The notes below the pieces were generated by a model. That model saw only the letters and a list, made by a program, of their open reading frames with translations. It did no database searches and was not told the origin of the DNA. A DNA stretch of 64,000 nucleotides from Pacificispira sp002696645 (GTDB taxonomy: Bacteria > Pseudomonadota > Alphaproteobacteria > UBA8366 > Aestuariispiraceae). Made by a program: the position numbers and the translations under genes. Positions 24,796 through 33,680 of this stretch are shown in pieces. Location of the stretch: positions 124,001 through 188,000 of the forward strand of contig NZ_JBLZHU010000009.1 of assembly GCF_048892425.1 (NCBI RefSeq), given 5' to 3'. Positions within the stretch are counted from its first letter, which is position 1; each line of letters starts with the position of its first letter.

Positions 24796-25659
24796 TTATC
24801 TGAAGCCAGGTGCAGATTTGAAAATCTGCGTTATGGCCTCAATCGCGGCGCGGATCAGCGGTGTTTTCGCCATATCGCGATGCATCAACAGCCAATGTTT
24901 CTGGGCAAGGTCTGGAAGTGAGTCCTCAAGTCTGACCAGATTCGGATTTTGATACCCCAGAAAATCTGGCAGCACCGTTCGTCCACTCCCCGCTTCACAT
25001 ATCGTCATGGCAGAAAGTTCATTGCCCGCCAGATAATGTGGCACAGATTTGCTTTTGTCCTCAATCCAGCGCCGATTCAGGCTGAAATTTGTTTGGCCCG
25101 CATCGGGGGCAATCCAGCGAATGGGACCATTTCCTTTAGACAGGTCCGCCTCATATTGCGCCGTGCTGTATACAGCATAAGTGGCTGTGCCCAGTCCCTT
25201 GGACAACAGATTTGCACTGTCGGGCAGGCATTGCCTGATCAACAGGTCTGCCTCCATTCGCATAAGATCTGCGGAGTTTTGTGAGGCATCCAGGGAAAAT
25301 TCTGCATGGGGTAACGCTGACTGCAAATCTGGCATGCGACGGGCCAGCACATGACCGATCGACAGATCACAGGAAATCCGCACGCGCCCGGTCATTCCTG
25401 TATCCAGCGCCGCGCTTTGGCGCAGAAAGGCTCTGGCCTCCCGCTCTGTTGATTCTGCAACCGGCAACAGGTCCGTACCCGCCCGCGTAAGAAAAAAACC
25501 TTCCGGCAGGCGGTCAAACAGACGGGTATTCAGGGCAGATTCCAGGGCTTTTATACGACGCCCAGCGGTGGGCTGGCTGATGGCAAGACTGCGCGCGGCT
25601 TGGGACAAAGACCCTTCTCTCGCCACAGCCAGAAAAACGCGGATGTCATCCCATGACAT
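24796..25659 (-). CDS. LysR-family transcriptional regulator
   Basis: A 287-residue regulator. The winged helix-turn-helix is at residues about 1-60 (MSWDDIRVFLAVAREGSLSQ, then AARSLAISQPTAGRRIKALE), followed by a ligand-binding domain of the periplasmic-binding type. It diverges from the EamA transporter gene at 25809, so the classical inference is that it controls that exporter. Starts at 25668 and 25677 are also possible. Its end lies 145 bases from the fba start. Confidence 0.9.
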   Translation of the reverse strand: MSWDDIRVFLAVAREGSLSQAARSLAISQPTAGRRIKALESALNTRLFDRLPEGFFLTRAGTDLLPVAESTEREARAFLRQSAALDTGMTGRVRISCDLSIGHVLARRMPDLQSALPHAEFSLDASQNSADLMRMEADLLIRQCLPDSANLLSKGLGTATYAVYSTAQYEADLSKGNGPIRWIAPDAGQTNFSLNRRWIEDKSKSVPHYLAGNELSAMTICEAGSGRTVLPDFLGYQNPNLVRLEDSLPDLAQKHWLLMHRDMAKTPLIRAAIEAITQIFKSAPGFR

Positions 25660-25808
25660 TTTATACATCGCCACCATGACGTCATTCTATCAAAGACCAC
25701 GGCGACCGCACCATTCATTTTTGAATATCATTCATTCAATCATGAGGATCCCAAGACATTTCTGAATGTCCATAGTGCGCCATCGAAAAGGCGAAAGGAT
25801 CATGATGG

Positions 25809-26729
25809 ATGGTACAGGTAAATCAGGGGGCACCGGGCTGGATGCTGCCGCCTCATATACGGGCATATTTGTGGGCGTTGCTCAGTGGCGTATTGTTTTC
25901 TCTGGTCTTTGCCTTTCCCAGGTTGGCGGAGTCGGCCCCTGCCATCGCCTGGATTGTGTTTATCCGGTATTTTGGGGGCTTCCTGATGATTCTGCCGGTG
26001 GGAATTTGCTATCGCAGGCAGCATGGTAGAATTCGACAATCCGGGCTGTTGGGGCATTTAGCGCGCGCCGGGGCAGGGCTGGGGGCCGCCTTCTTTCTGT
26101 TCTACGCGGTGCAGGTGGTTCCGATGGCGACCGCGATCAGTGTGTCTATGACCGATGGGGCGATTTGTCTGGTATTGGCGTCACTGATCTTGAAAGAAAA
26201 GATCGGCCCGCGTCGCGCCGTGGCGGTCGCTGTGTCCCTGGCGGGCGCGATTGTGATTATTGATCCATCCGTTGGAGCGATAACAGCCTCTGCCGGGACA
26301 CTGGGGGCCTTGGCGGCCCTGGCCGCTGCAGTATTCATTGCATTTGAAAGCATCACGTATCGGTATCTGGCAACCCGTGAGTCCGCCCTGTCGATTGTGT
26401 TGCATCTTAATGGCATTTCAGCCCTGATCGCCTTTATCGTTGCCCTGAATTTTGAGTTTCCACTGTCTATCGGGGATTATTGGCCGATCCTGTTCATGGG
26501 ACCACTGGGGGCGTTGGGTCAATTGGCCAATGTCCGCGCCTATGCCTTGCAAGAGGCAAGCTTTTTGGCACCGATTCACTATGCAGGACTGATATTCTCG
26601 GGATTGATCGGCTATTTCTTCTTTGCCGAGATACCGACGATGCAAAGTTTTGCCGGAATGGCATTGATCCTTCTGGGCGCAGCAATCGTGCTGTATGTGA
26701 AGGCACATCCAAGGCACCCCAATCCTTAA
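25809..26729 (+). CDS. DMT-superfamily (EamA) transporter
   Basis: A 306-residue inner-membrane protein with ten hydrophobic segments in two EamA repeats (first ending near residue 145, second about 155-300). The family exports amino acids, nucleotides or other metabolites; the substrate here is unknown. Diagnostic stretches include VVPMATAISVSMTDGAICLVL and APIHYAGLIFSGLIGYFFF. AAGGA lies about 10 bases before the chosen ATG. The divergent lysR neighbour probably regulates it. Confidence 0.87.
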   Translation: MVQVNQGAPGWMLPPHIRAYLWALLSGVLFSLVFAFPRLAESAPAIAWIVFIRYFGGFLMILPVGICYRRQHGRIRQSGLLGHLARAGAGLGAAFFLFYAVQVVPMATAISVSMTDGAICLVLASLILKEKIGPRRAVAVAVSLAGAIVIIDPSVGAITASAGTLGALAALAAAVFIAFESITYRYLATRESALSIVLHLNGISALIAFIVALNFEFPLSIGDYWPILFMGPLGALGQLANVRAYALQEASFLAPIHYAGLIFSGLIGYFFFAEIPTMQSFAGMALILLGAAIVLYVKAHPRHPNP

Positions 26730-26763
26730 GGGATGCCTTGGACATGTCATCTTATCAGGGAAT

Positions 26764-26928
26764 CTAGAGTCGGCCCGTTAACATCAAGACAACAAGGACA
26801 ATCAGAACGACGCCCAAAACGCCGATGCCGCCATGACCAAAACCATAGCCATAGCCACCAAAGCGTCCACTGAAACCGCCAAGCAGGAAAATTATAAGCA
26901 GGATGATTAGAATCGTACCCAAAGACAT
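26764..26928 (-). CDS. DUF3309 family membrane peptide (54 aa)
   Basis: A 54-residue peptide with two hydrophobic helices (MSLGTILIILLIIFLLGG and GIGVLGVVLIVLVVLML) joined by a Gly/Tyr/Phe/His loop (GRFGGYGYGFGHG). This matches the DUF3309 family of small, stress-associated membrane peptides of unknown function. GGAGG lies 8 bases upstream of the ATG at 26928. It sits convergently 34 bases from the EamA gene, with a 204-base gap before the next gene on its strand. Confidence 0.85.
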   Translation of the reverse strand: MSLGTILIILLIIFLLGGFSGRFGGYGYGFGHGGIGVLGVVLIVLVVLMLTGRL

Positions 26929-27132
26929 ATGATACCCTCCAAAAATCCGACAAGGTCGTAGTCAGGATTACAGGACATTCTTGTCGGAATGTTAAAATTA
27001 CGGAACTGCATGCGGCAGATATTGGTGCCCGCCCACAGTTCTCGCTGCCAACGAATTGGCAGTGATCGATTTTTTTAGAACTTGAAAATATCACGCACTA
27101 ACGCAGATATACGGTTTCTCATACCGTTGGCG

Positions 27133-28239
27133 TTACGTTAGGAGATTGATTGTCGCCTGGGCGACTTTTGTGCGGCCACTGGTGAAATCGAGCAAATCCT
27201 GGCGACGGGCAGAGGTGTAGTCCGTGGCGCGCACCGTCACAAAGCCACCAACAATTTCCAGATGGAATGGCGTTTTATTCTGAATGTGTTCAGCCGCCTG
27301 ACGTTCCCAATCCGCCTTAAAGATATTCTGATCTTCGCGCGTGGCCTTCAGGAATTCCGGGATGATGTGATAATCGGCCGCCCCGCTTTGCTGATAGGCC
27401 GGCTGGGTTGTCGATACGCTGCGACGATCTGTGTTGCGGCGCACCACGACTTCGTTGTTTTGGTCGACGTCCAGATAATAATCGTCGCCTTCCACTTTGT
27501 TGCCCAGCGCAGCATAATGCCAGTTTTCCGTGGCGCTTTTTGCGCCAGACAGGATGTTTTTCAAGTCACGGCTGGCATTTTGCAGGATCTCGCGCTTGGT
27601 CGGATCTTCCACATAGTCGAAATTTGAATTCAACTGATCGATGGCTTTTAATTCCCCGCCTGCGGTCAATCCAATCATTACAGGCTGCCCCAGCTTTCTG
27701 TACAGATTGTAGTCGCGTTCCCACTGTTCCTGAGGGGGCGAAAACTGTTGCAACTCCTTGATACGACTGACCGCACCAGAAAGCTCATTGCGCAGATTTG
27801 CCTTTGTATTCACCGTATCGACCGCTATCCGAACCTCGTCCAGGCGTTCAAGTGCTTTTCGCATGAAGGTGCGCTGGCCTGGTGTCACGAAGGACAGGTC
27901 GTCGGTTGATTGAGGCTGAACCTCTACCTGGCCGGACTGGTCCACGGAATAGGTAAAGGGTTGGCCCGTCAGGGTCAGGAACCCGGCGGTCTTTTCCCAG
28001 ATTTCTTTAGGCTCCACCAGGCCTTGTGCGATACCGCGAATGCGCAGCGACGCAGCAGACATGATCTGCTGGCGGTTGGCGTCCAATTTTGCAGAATCCA
28101 GGATTTGTTGAATTTTTTGGGCGGGATCACCACCGGTGCCAGCTTTTTTTCCAGAACTGCCAGCCAGAATCATTGACGCGCCAGACGCTCCAGAGAACGT
28201 CCCGCTGATAGATGATCTTAATACGTCAAAGATACTCAT
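27133..28239 (-). CDS. Hypothetical protein (368 aa), unrecognised
   Basis: A 368-residue soluble protein. The N-terminus (residues 1-40) is Ser/Gly/Ala-rich with a short hydrophobic stretch (GASGASMILAGSSG); the rest is helical and charged, with Gln-rich stretches (SPPQEQWERDYNLYRKLG). No catalytic motif is recognised. The pattern of low-complexity N-terminus and long helical body resembles cytoplasmic structural proteins, but this is inference. It is monocistronic, with an ACT-CATT region upstream and no operon partner. Confidence 0.55.
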   Translation of the reverse strand: MSIFDVLRSSISGTFSGASGASMILAGSSGKKAGTGGDPAQKIQQILDSAKLDANRQQIMSAASLRIRGIAQGLVEPKEIWEKTAGFLTLTGQPFTYSVDQSGQVEVQPQSTDDLSFVTPGQRTFMRKALERLDEVRIAVDTVNTKANLRNELSGAVSRIKELQQFSPPQEQWERDYNLYRKLGQPVMIGLTAGGELKAIDQLNSNFDYVEDPTKREILQNASRDLKNILSGAKSATENWHYAALGNKVEGDDYYLDVDQNNEVVVRRNTDRRSVSTTQPAYQQSGAADYHIIPEFLKATREDQNIFKADWERQAAEHIQNKTPFHLEIVGGFVTVRATDYTSARRQDLLDFTSGRTKVAQATINLLT

Positions 28240-28371
28240 TCCGGTGGCCTCTTTACTTTCTGTGGGCAGGCGATGCCCGTATCGAAGTCAGTATTCTACT
28301 GATCCAGATAGCATGATAATAGCACGGCGAGTCGGAACTGTCATCTGGATTTAAATCTGGTCATGCAAGGC

Positions 28372-29307
28372 CTATGCCGCAGGGCGGGGTATTCTGCGCC
28401 ATCGCAGCACCCGGCCGTCAATGGCAGCCAGGCCCAGGCTGATCATCGCCATGCCTATGATATGTGCGCCCTCCAGCCGTTCCCCCAGGAACAGAATGCC
28501 CAGCAGGATCGCGGTCACGGGGATCAGAAACGTCACCAACATCAGGTTGGTCGCCCCGGCTGTGGCCAGCACACGAAAATATAGAATATAGGCGACCGCC
28601 GTGCACAGGGCCGCAAGACCGATCAGCGAGAAGACAACGCCTGCCGACGGCATTGCCAGCGTCCAGGGCTTGTCGATCATCATCATCAATGGGATCAGGA
28701 TGCAACTGGATGCCGTGACCTGTCCTGTGGCCGTGGCAAGCGGGGATATCCCCATGCGCCGAAACCGTCGCCCAAACACGCCTGCAAAGGCATAGGACAG
28801 CGCCGCGCCCAGACAGGCCAGTTGGGCTGCGATATCAACACCAATCTGGTCCAGGACGTCGCCTCCGATCATCAGGATCACCCCCAGAAACCCAATGATA
28901 ACACCCCCCAGCCGGGCCGGGGTGATCCGTTCGTCCTGAGTAAATAAATGCGCGACAATCACGGAAAACAGCGGTGTCGTTGCATTCAAGATCGATGCCA
29001 GGCCAGAGGCGATATGGCTTTGGCCCCATACGATCAGGGAAAAGGGGATCGCGTTGTTCAGCAGGCCCATCAGAAAGAACGCGCCCCACAGGGCTGGACT
29101 GGTTGGCATGCGAAGGCCCCAAACGGTCATCACCATATACAGGATGACAGCGGCCAATCCGACGCGACATACGACAACGGTGAAGGTCGGCAATTCCCGC
29201 ACGGCGACTTCACCAAAGAAGAACGCCCCGCCCCAGATGATGGAAAGCGTGATGATCATCAACCATTCCATCAATGTCATGGTGGCGCGTTGCGGTGCAG
29301 GGGGCAT
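28372..29307 (-). CDS. DMT-superfamily (EamA) transporter
   Basis: A 311-residue inner-membrane protein with ten hydrophobic segments in two EamA repeats, beginning with MIITLSIIWGGAFFFGEVAV after a short cytoplasmic head. Stretches such as GLLNNAIPFSLIVWGQSHIASGLASIL and AHIIGMAMISLGLAAID are typical of RhaT/EamA exporters. The substrate is unknown. It is separate from the other EamA gene at 25809 and lies downstream of the gap gene on the same strand, but with a terminator (29398-29433) between. Confidence 0.87.
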   Translation of the reverse strand: MPPAPQRATMTLMEWLMIITLSIIWGGAFFFGEVAVRELPTFTVVVCRVGLAAVILYMVMTVWGLRMPTSPALWGAFFLMGLLNNAIPFSLIVWGQSHIASGLASILNATTPLFSVIVAHLFTQDERITPARLGGVIIGFLGVILMIGGDVLDQIGVDIAAQLACLGAALSYAFAGVFGRRFRRMGISPLATATGQVTASSCILIPLMMMIDKPWTLAMPSAGVVFSLIGLAALCTAVAYILYFRVLATAGATNLMLVTFLIPVTAILLGILFLGERLEGAHIIGMAMISLGLAAIDGRVLRWRRIPRPAA

Positions 29308-29397
29308 TGGTTACTCCTTAGTGTGGGGCCTCGATACTTTCGTGGAAGAGGGCACGGCACCACCCGTTTCTTGCGATTGAAGTCCCCCATGGATCAA

Positions 29398-29433
29398 TAA
29401 AAAAACAGCCCCGCCAGGGGCGAGGCTGCTTTA
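29398..29433 (-). terminator. Rho-independent terminator of gap
   Basis: On the minus strand, CAGCC-tcgcc-cctgg-cgg-GGCTG forms a GC-rich stem followed by seven or more T residues, 22 bases past the gap stop. Confidence 0.85.
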
Positions 29434-29454
29434 TATCCATTCAAGAATTGGGTC

Positions 29455-30465
29455 TTAACCCAGTTTGCCAATCGCAACTGCCGTGTCGGACATGCGGTTG
29501 GAAAAGCCCCATTCATTGTCGTACCAGCTCAAGATACGAACCAGGGTCCCATCAACGACCTGGGTTTGCGTCAGGTCGAAAATGGAACTGGCCTTGTTGT
29601 GGTTGAAGTCTGTGGATACCAGCGGCTCATCATTGGTGGCCAGAATGCCTTTCAGCGGGCCTTCTGATGCGGCAGCGATGATGGCAGCATTGATGCTTTC
29701 CGCATCCGTCTTGTTCGTCGCATCGAATTTCAGGTCGATCAGCGAGACATTGGCGGTTGGCACGCGGATGGAGGTCCCATCCAGTTTGCCCTTCAATTCC
29801 GGCAGTACCAGGCCGACAGCCTTTGCCGCGCCGGTGGAGGTCGGGATCATGGACAGGCTGGCGGCGCGGGCCCGACGCGGGTCGCTGTGCAGGGTATCAA
29901 CCGTGCGCTGATCACCCGTGAAGGCGTGGATGGTTGACATAAAGCCCCGTTCGATCCCAACCGCCTTATTCAACACGGCGGCCACCGGCACCAGGCAGTT
30001 TGTCGTGCAGGATGCGTTCGAGATTACCGTGTCAGAGGCCTTCAGGGTCCCGTCATTCACGCCATAGACGATGGTCGCATCCGCATCGGTGCAGGGGGCG
30101 GAAACCAGAACACGCTTTGCGCCCGCAGTCAGATGGGCGGATGCGGTGTCTTTGGAGGTGAAAATCCCGGTACATTCCAGGGCGACATCGATGTTTAATT
30201 CTTTCCAGGGCAATTCAGCCGGATTGCGGATCGACGTTACCTTGATCTTGCCCATGCCCAAATCCATCCAGTCATCCCCGGTGGTGATTGTGCCGGGGAA
30301 GGGGCCATGAACGCTGTCATATTTCAGCAATTGTGCGTTGGCTTTGACCGAGCCTAAATCGTTGATGGCAACAAATTCGATATCCTTGCGCCCGGCTTCC
30401 ATCGCCGCCCGCAGAACCAAACGGCCAATCCGACCGAACCCGTTAATCGCAACCCGAACAGCCAT
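29455..30465 (-). CDS. gap: Glyceraldehyde-3-phosphate dehydrogenase, type I
   Basis: Oxidises glyceraldehyde-3-phosphate to 1,3-bisphosphoglycerate with NAD(P) in the cytoplasm. The 336 residues contain the NAD fold NGFGRIGRLVLR at the N-terminus, the active-site cysteine in SNASCTTNCL near residue 151, the catalytic His in HAFTGDQ and the phosphate-binding RRARAASLSMIPTSTGAAK. It begins 32 bases after the transketolase stop, so tkt-gap form an operon. A phosphoglycerate kinase gene, often the next gene in related genomes, is absent here. Confidence 0.97.
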   Translation of the reverse strand: MAVRVAINGFGRIGRLVLRAAMEAGRKDIEFVAINDLGSVKANAQLLKYDSVHGPFPGTITTGDDWMDLGMGKIKVTSIRNPAELPWKELNIDVALECTGIFTSKDTASAHLTAGAKRVLVSAPCTDADATIVYGVNDGTLKASDTVISNASCTTNCLVPVAAVLNKAVGIERGFMSTIHAFTGDQRTVDTLHSDPRRARAASLSMIPTSTGAAKAVGLVLPELKGKLDGTSIRVPTANVSLIDLKFDATNKTDAESINAAIIAAASEGPLKGILATNDEPLVSTDFNHNKASSIFDLTQTQVVDGTLVRILSWYDNEWGFSNRMSDTAVAIGKLG

Positions 30466-30497
30466 ACTGAAACTCCTTCTTTTTGATGTGCGTTTCC

Positions 30498-32519
30498 TTA
30501 CAGCCGCTTTAACGCCGCTGTTACCACCGCATCTGCGGTTATCCCAAAATGCTGATACAACTCTTCTGCCGGGCCGGAAGCCCCAAAGCCTGTCATGCCG
30601 ATGAATTCACCATCGATGCCAAGATATTTGTCCCAGCCCTGGCGGATGGCTGCTTCGATGCCGATGCGGATCGCGCCATAGCCCAGCACGCTGTCGCGAT
30701 AGCTTCGGTCCTGTGCATCGAACAGTTCAAAGCACGGCATTGAGACAACCGCGGTCCCAACCCCTTTGGCTTCCAGCGCATCCCGGGCGGCAATCGCGAT
30801 TTCCACTTCGGATCCGGTGGCGATCAGGGTCACCTGACGCGGGCCACAGGCGGCTTCGAACATGACATATCCGCCACGGGCACACAGATTTTCATCCTGC
30901 GGCAAGGTGCGGATCGTCGGCAGTCCCTGACGGGTCAGCGCCAGAATGGACGGTGTTTTCTTGGTATTCAGCGCCAGGGCCCAGCATTCGGCTGTTTCCA
31001 CCGCATCGCACGGGCGGAAGACATTCAGATTGGGAATGGCGCGCAGGGCGGCCAGATGTTCGACTGGCTGATGCGTTGGTCCATCTTCACCCAGGCCGAT
31101 GGAATCATGGGTCATGACATAGGCAACCCGCAGGCCCATCAAGGCGGACAGGCGGATTGACGGGCGGCAATAATCAGTAAACACCATGAAGGTGCCACCA
31201 TAGGGAATAATACCCCCATGCAGCGCCATTCCATTCATGATGGCCGCCATGGCATGTTCGCGCACACCATAATAGATATAGCGACCGGAGAAATCCTCCG
31301 CCGAAACCGGTGTCGTCGCCGGGGTCTTTGTATTGTTTGACCCGGTCAGATCCGCAGACCCACCGACCATTTCAGGAATGCTGGCGGTCAAAACTTCCAG
31401 TGCCTTTTGAGAGGAGGTACGGGTTGCCAGTTTTGGCGCGTCTTCGGACAGTTTCTTTTTGTATTTGGTCAGGGCGACTTCCCAGCCATCGGGCAGGTCG
31501 CCTGCCATGGCCCGCAGGAAGGTCTTGCGTTTGGCAGCATCGGTCTTTCCAAGGGTCGCATCCCAAGCTTTGCGGGCCTTTGCGCCCCGTGCGCCAATCT
31601 TGCGCCATTCCTTCAGAATATCGTCTGGAATGTCATAGGGGGCATGGTCCCAGCCCAGCGCGGCGCGGGTTCCGGTGATTTCATCCTTGCCCAGGGGCGC
31701 GCCATGACTGCCCGCCGTGCCGGCCTTCTTCGGTGCACCATAACCAATCGTCGTTTTACAGGCGATCAGGGAGGGTTTGTTGGATCGCCTGGCAGCGCGG
31801 ATGGCCTTTTCAACCGCGGCGGCGTCATGACCATCGACGCTGCGCACATCCCATCCGCTGGCCTTGAAGCGCGCGGCCTGATCGTCAGAAACCGACAGGG
31901 ATGTCGGACCATCGATGGAAATGCCATTGTCATCGAACAGGACGATCAGCTTGGACAGTTTCAGATGACCGGCAAGAGAGATTGCTTCGTGGCTGATCCC
32001 TTCCATCAGGCATCCATCGCCCGCGATGGCATAGGTGTAATGATCTACCAGGTCTGACCCATATTGTGCTGCGGTCAGCTTTTCCGCCATGGCCATACCA
32101 ACGGCATTGGCCAGACCCTGGCCCAGGGGCCCGGTGGTGGTTTCAATGCCAGATGCGTGACCATATTCCGGGTGACCAGCGGTCTTTGCCCCCAATTGGC
32201 GGAAGTTCTTCAGATCATCCAGGCTCATATCCTCATAGCCGGTCAGATACAGCAGCGCATACAGCAGCATGGATCCATGCCCGGCCGACAGGACGAAACG
32301 ATCCCGGTCGGGCCAGTTGGGTGCCTTGGGATCAAATTTCAGGAATTTGCTGAACAACACCGTCGCAACATCTGCCATGCCCATCGGCATTCCGGGATGG
32401 CCGGAATTTGCGCGCTCTACACTGTCCATCGCAAGCGCCCGGATGGCATTGGCCATGGGGGAGATTGTCGGGGTCTGTTTGGCTTTCTGGGCGGTGGTCG
32501 TGTTTTGTGCTGTTGGCAT
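30498..32519 (-). CDS. tkt: Transketolase
   Basis: Transfers two-carbon units between sugar phosphates using thiamine diphosphate (pentose-phosphate and, in autotrophs, Calvin cycle). The 673 residues begin at the ATG at 32519 (MPTAQNTTTAQKAKQ), followed by MANAIRALAMDSVERANSGH. The ThDP-binding signature is GDGCLMEGISHEA near residue 165; GHGSMLLYALLYL and EDGPTHQPVEHLA are typical active-site regions. The frame stays open upstream to 33083, but this is spurious overlap with the opposite-strand zapA region. Divergent from the zapA cluster. Confidence 0.96.
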   Translation of the reverse strand: MPTAQNTTTAQKAKQTPTISPMANAIRALAMDSVERANSGHPGMPMGMADVATVLFSKFLKFDPKAPNWPDRDRFVLSAGHGSMLLYALLYLTGYEDMSLDDLKNFRQLGAKTAGHPEYGHASGIETTTGPLGQGLANAVGMAMAEKLTAAQYGSDLVDHYTYAIAGDGCLMEGISHEAISLAGHLKLSKLIVLFDDNGISIDGPTSLSVSDDQAARFKASGWDVRSVDGHDAAAVEKAIRAARRSNKPSLIACKTTIGYGAPKKAGTAGSHGAPLGKDEITGTRAALGWDHAPYDIPDDILKEWRKIGARGAKARKAWDATLGKTDAAKRKTFLRAMAGDLPDGWEVALTKYKKKLSEDAPKLATRTSSQKALEVLTASIPEMVGGSADLTGSNNTKTPATTPVSAEDFSGRYIYYGVREHAMAAIMNGMALHGGIIPYGGTFMVFTDYCRPSIRLSALMGLRVAYVMTHDSIGLGEDGPTHQPVEHLAALRAIPNLNVFRPCDAVETAECWALALNTKKTPSILALTRQGLPTIRTLPQDENLCARGGYVMFEAACGPRQVTLIATGSEVEIAIAARDALEAKGVGTAVVSMPCFELFDAQDRSYRDSVLGYGAIRIGIEAAIRQGWDKYLGIDGEFIGMTGFGASGPAEELYQHFGITADAVVTAALKRL

Positions 32520-32705
32520 ATCGCGTGCTCGTGTCCTAGCATGAGGGGCGGGAAGCGGCGGCAACATGCCCAGACCGGCCCATCGGGTCAACCGATTCGT
32601 GGCGGAAATCTGCATCAAACCGCCTTTGCGGCGCAGTTGACGGTCTGCTAAGAGATAGCCTAGGGTCCAACAGCGACCGTGCAGGTTTGAACAAAGGTTA
32701 TTTTT

Positions 32706-32984
32706 ATGAGTGATAAAAGTCTTCCAGCGTCCCTGGAATCTGCCTTGCAGCGCCTTGAAAAGGCTTTGGAATCTCGCCCAGCCGGTCCAATGGGTGAGAC
32801 TGGGGATGACGCACAGGTCGCAGCCTTGCGCGCAGAACTGGCGGATGCCCAGGCGGAAATTGAACATTTGCGCGGGGCCTTGAACCAGGCGAATGCCAGA
32901 CGGGCGGCGGCGTTGAAAAAAGTCGATCATGCGGTCGGGCAGGTGGATGATCTGTTGGCTGGTATTGAGCCAAAGGCAGGATAG
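32706..32984 (+). CDS. Small coiled-coil protein upstream of zapA (DUF4164-like)
   Basis: A 92-residue, strongly helical protein; residues about 35-80 form a heptad-patterned coiled coil (AALRAELADAQAEIEHLRGA, then LNQANARRAAALKKVDHAVG). Such proteins (DUF4164 type) often precede zapA in alphaproteobacteria and may act with it, but the function is not established. It starts 186 bases from the divergent tkt start and ends 6 bases before zapA, so the two are co-transcribed. Confidence 0.75.
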   Translation: MSDKSLPASLESALQRLEKALESRPAGPMGETGDDAQVAALRAELADAQAEIEHLRGALNQANARRAAALKKVDHAVGQVDDLLAGIEPKAG

Positions 32985-32990
32985 GCGAAA

Positions 32991-33431
32991 ATGGCACAGG
33001 TAACGATCACGATTAATGGCCGCCCCCATGTTGTTGGATGTGAGGATGGTCAAGAGCCGCGCCTGATGGAATTGGCGACACAATTGGACAAAGAGGTGCG
33101 CGGTATTGCAGGCGCGATGGGACAGATTGGCGATTCCAGATTGTTGGTTATTTCCGGCCTGTCCCTAGTGGATCGCCTGAATGATGTTGAATCGGAACTG
33201 GCAAAGGCGAAAACTGACACGCCTGCACCACAGTCTGAGACGGCATCGCCCACCCCGTTCCCCGATCTTTCAGCCGATCTGGCCCAGGCAGAAGAACGCG
33301 CAAATGCGGCAGAAGAACGCGCCAAAGCCGCCGAAGCCCGCGCGGCTGAGTTGGCCCAAGCGCTTGAAGCCCAGGCGATGGCGGCAACAAAACGTATCGA
33401 CGCTATTGCCGCGCGGCTGCAAGAAGCCTAA
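32991..33431 (+). CDS. zapA: Cell division protein ZapA
   Basis: A 146-residue FtsZ-ring-associated protein. The N-terminal ZapA core is residues about 1-70 (VTITINGRPHVVGCEDGQEPRLMELATQL in parts, with RLLVISGLSLVDRLNDVE). A C-terminal Ala/Glu-rich coiled coil (AEERANAAEERAKAAEARAA) extends it well beyond the about 110 residues of E. coli ZapA. ZapA bundles FtsZ filaments at midcell. It is followed directly by 6S RNA, a classical arrangement. Confidence 0.9.
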   Translation: MAQVTITINGRPHVVGCEDGQEPRLMELATQLDKEVRGIAGAMGQIGDSRLLVISGLSLVDRLNDVESELAKAKTDTPAPQSETASPTPFPDLSADLAQAEERANAAEERAKAAEARAAELAQALEAQAMAATKRIDAIAARLQEA

Positions 33432-33440
33432 ATATCACTC

Positions 33441-33606
33441 GGGCGCGCTCTGTACCGCGCGTGGAGTCGATATTGTGTCCCGGGGGCTATAATCTCCTCT
33501 TGGGAGCTGCCTCTGCTGGGATCTTGGTCTCAGTATTGCGGCGCCCACCTACACTTGTAGGCTCCAGAGGAACAAAGAGTCGGCCACGGCGGCCGCGGAC
33601 GCGCCC
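33441..33606 (+). ncRNA. ssrS: 6S RNA
   Basis: The gap between zapA and fau holds a sequence that folds into a long rod: the ends pair (GGGCGCG near 33441 with CGCGCCC near 33606), and the 3' half contains the typical block ACCTACACTTGTAGGCTCC. 6S RNA mimics an open promoter and sequesters RNA polymerase-sigma70 in stationary phase; it is processed from a transcript that includes the downstream fau. Ends are estimated from the pairing. Confidence 0.82.
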
Positions 33607-33680
33607 ACCTGTTTCGGTTTACCTGTATCTATCGCGGATTGCTTGACTGCCGCATTTTTTGGAATTGGATTGGCATTCTT

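Noticed and set aside
32520..33083. N-terminal extension of transketolase to 33083
   Set aside because: The extra 188 codons are antisense to the DUF4164-like gene and zapA and have no transketolase similarity; the ATG at 32519 gives the normal length.
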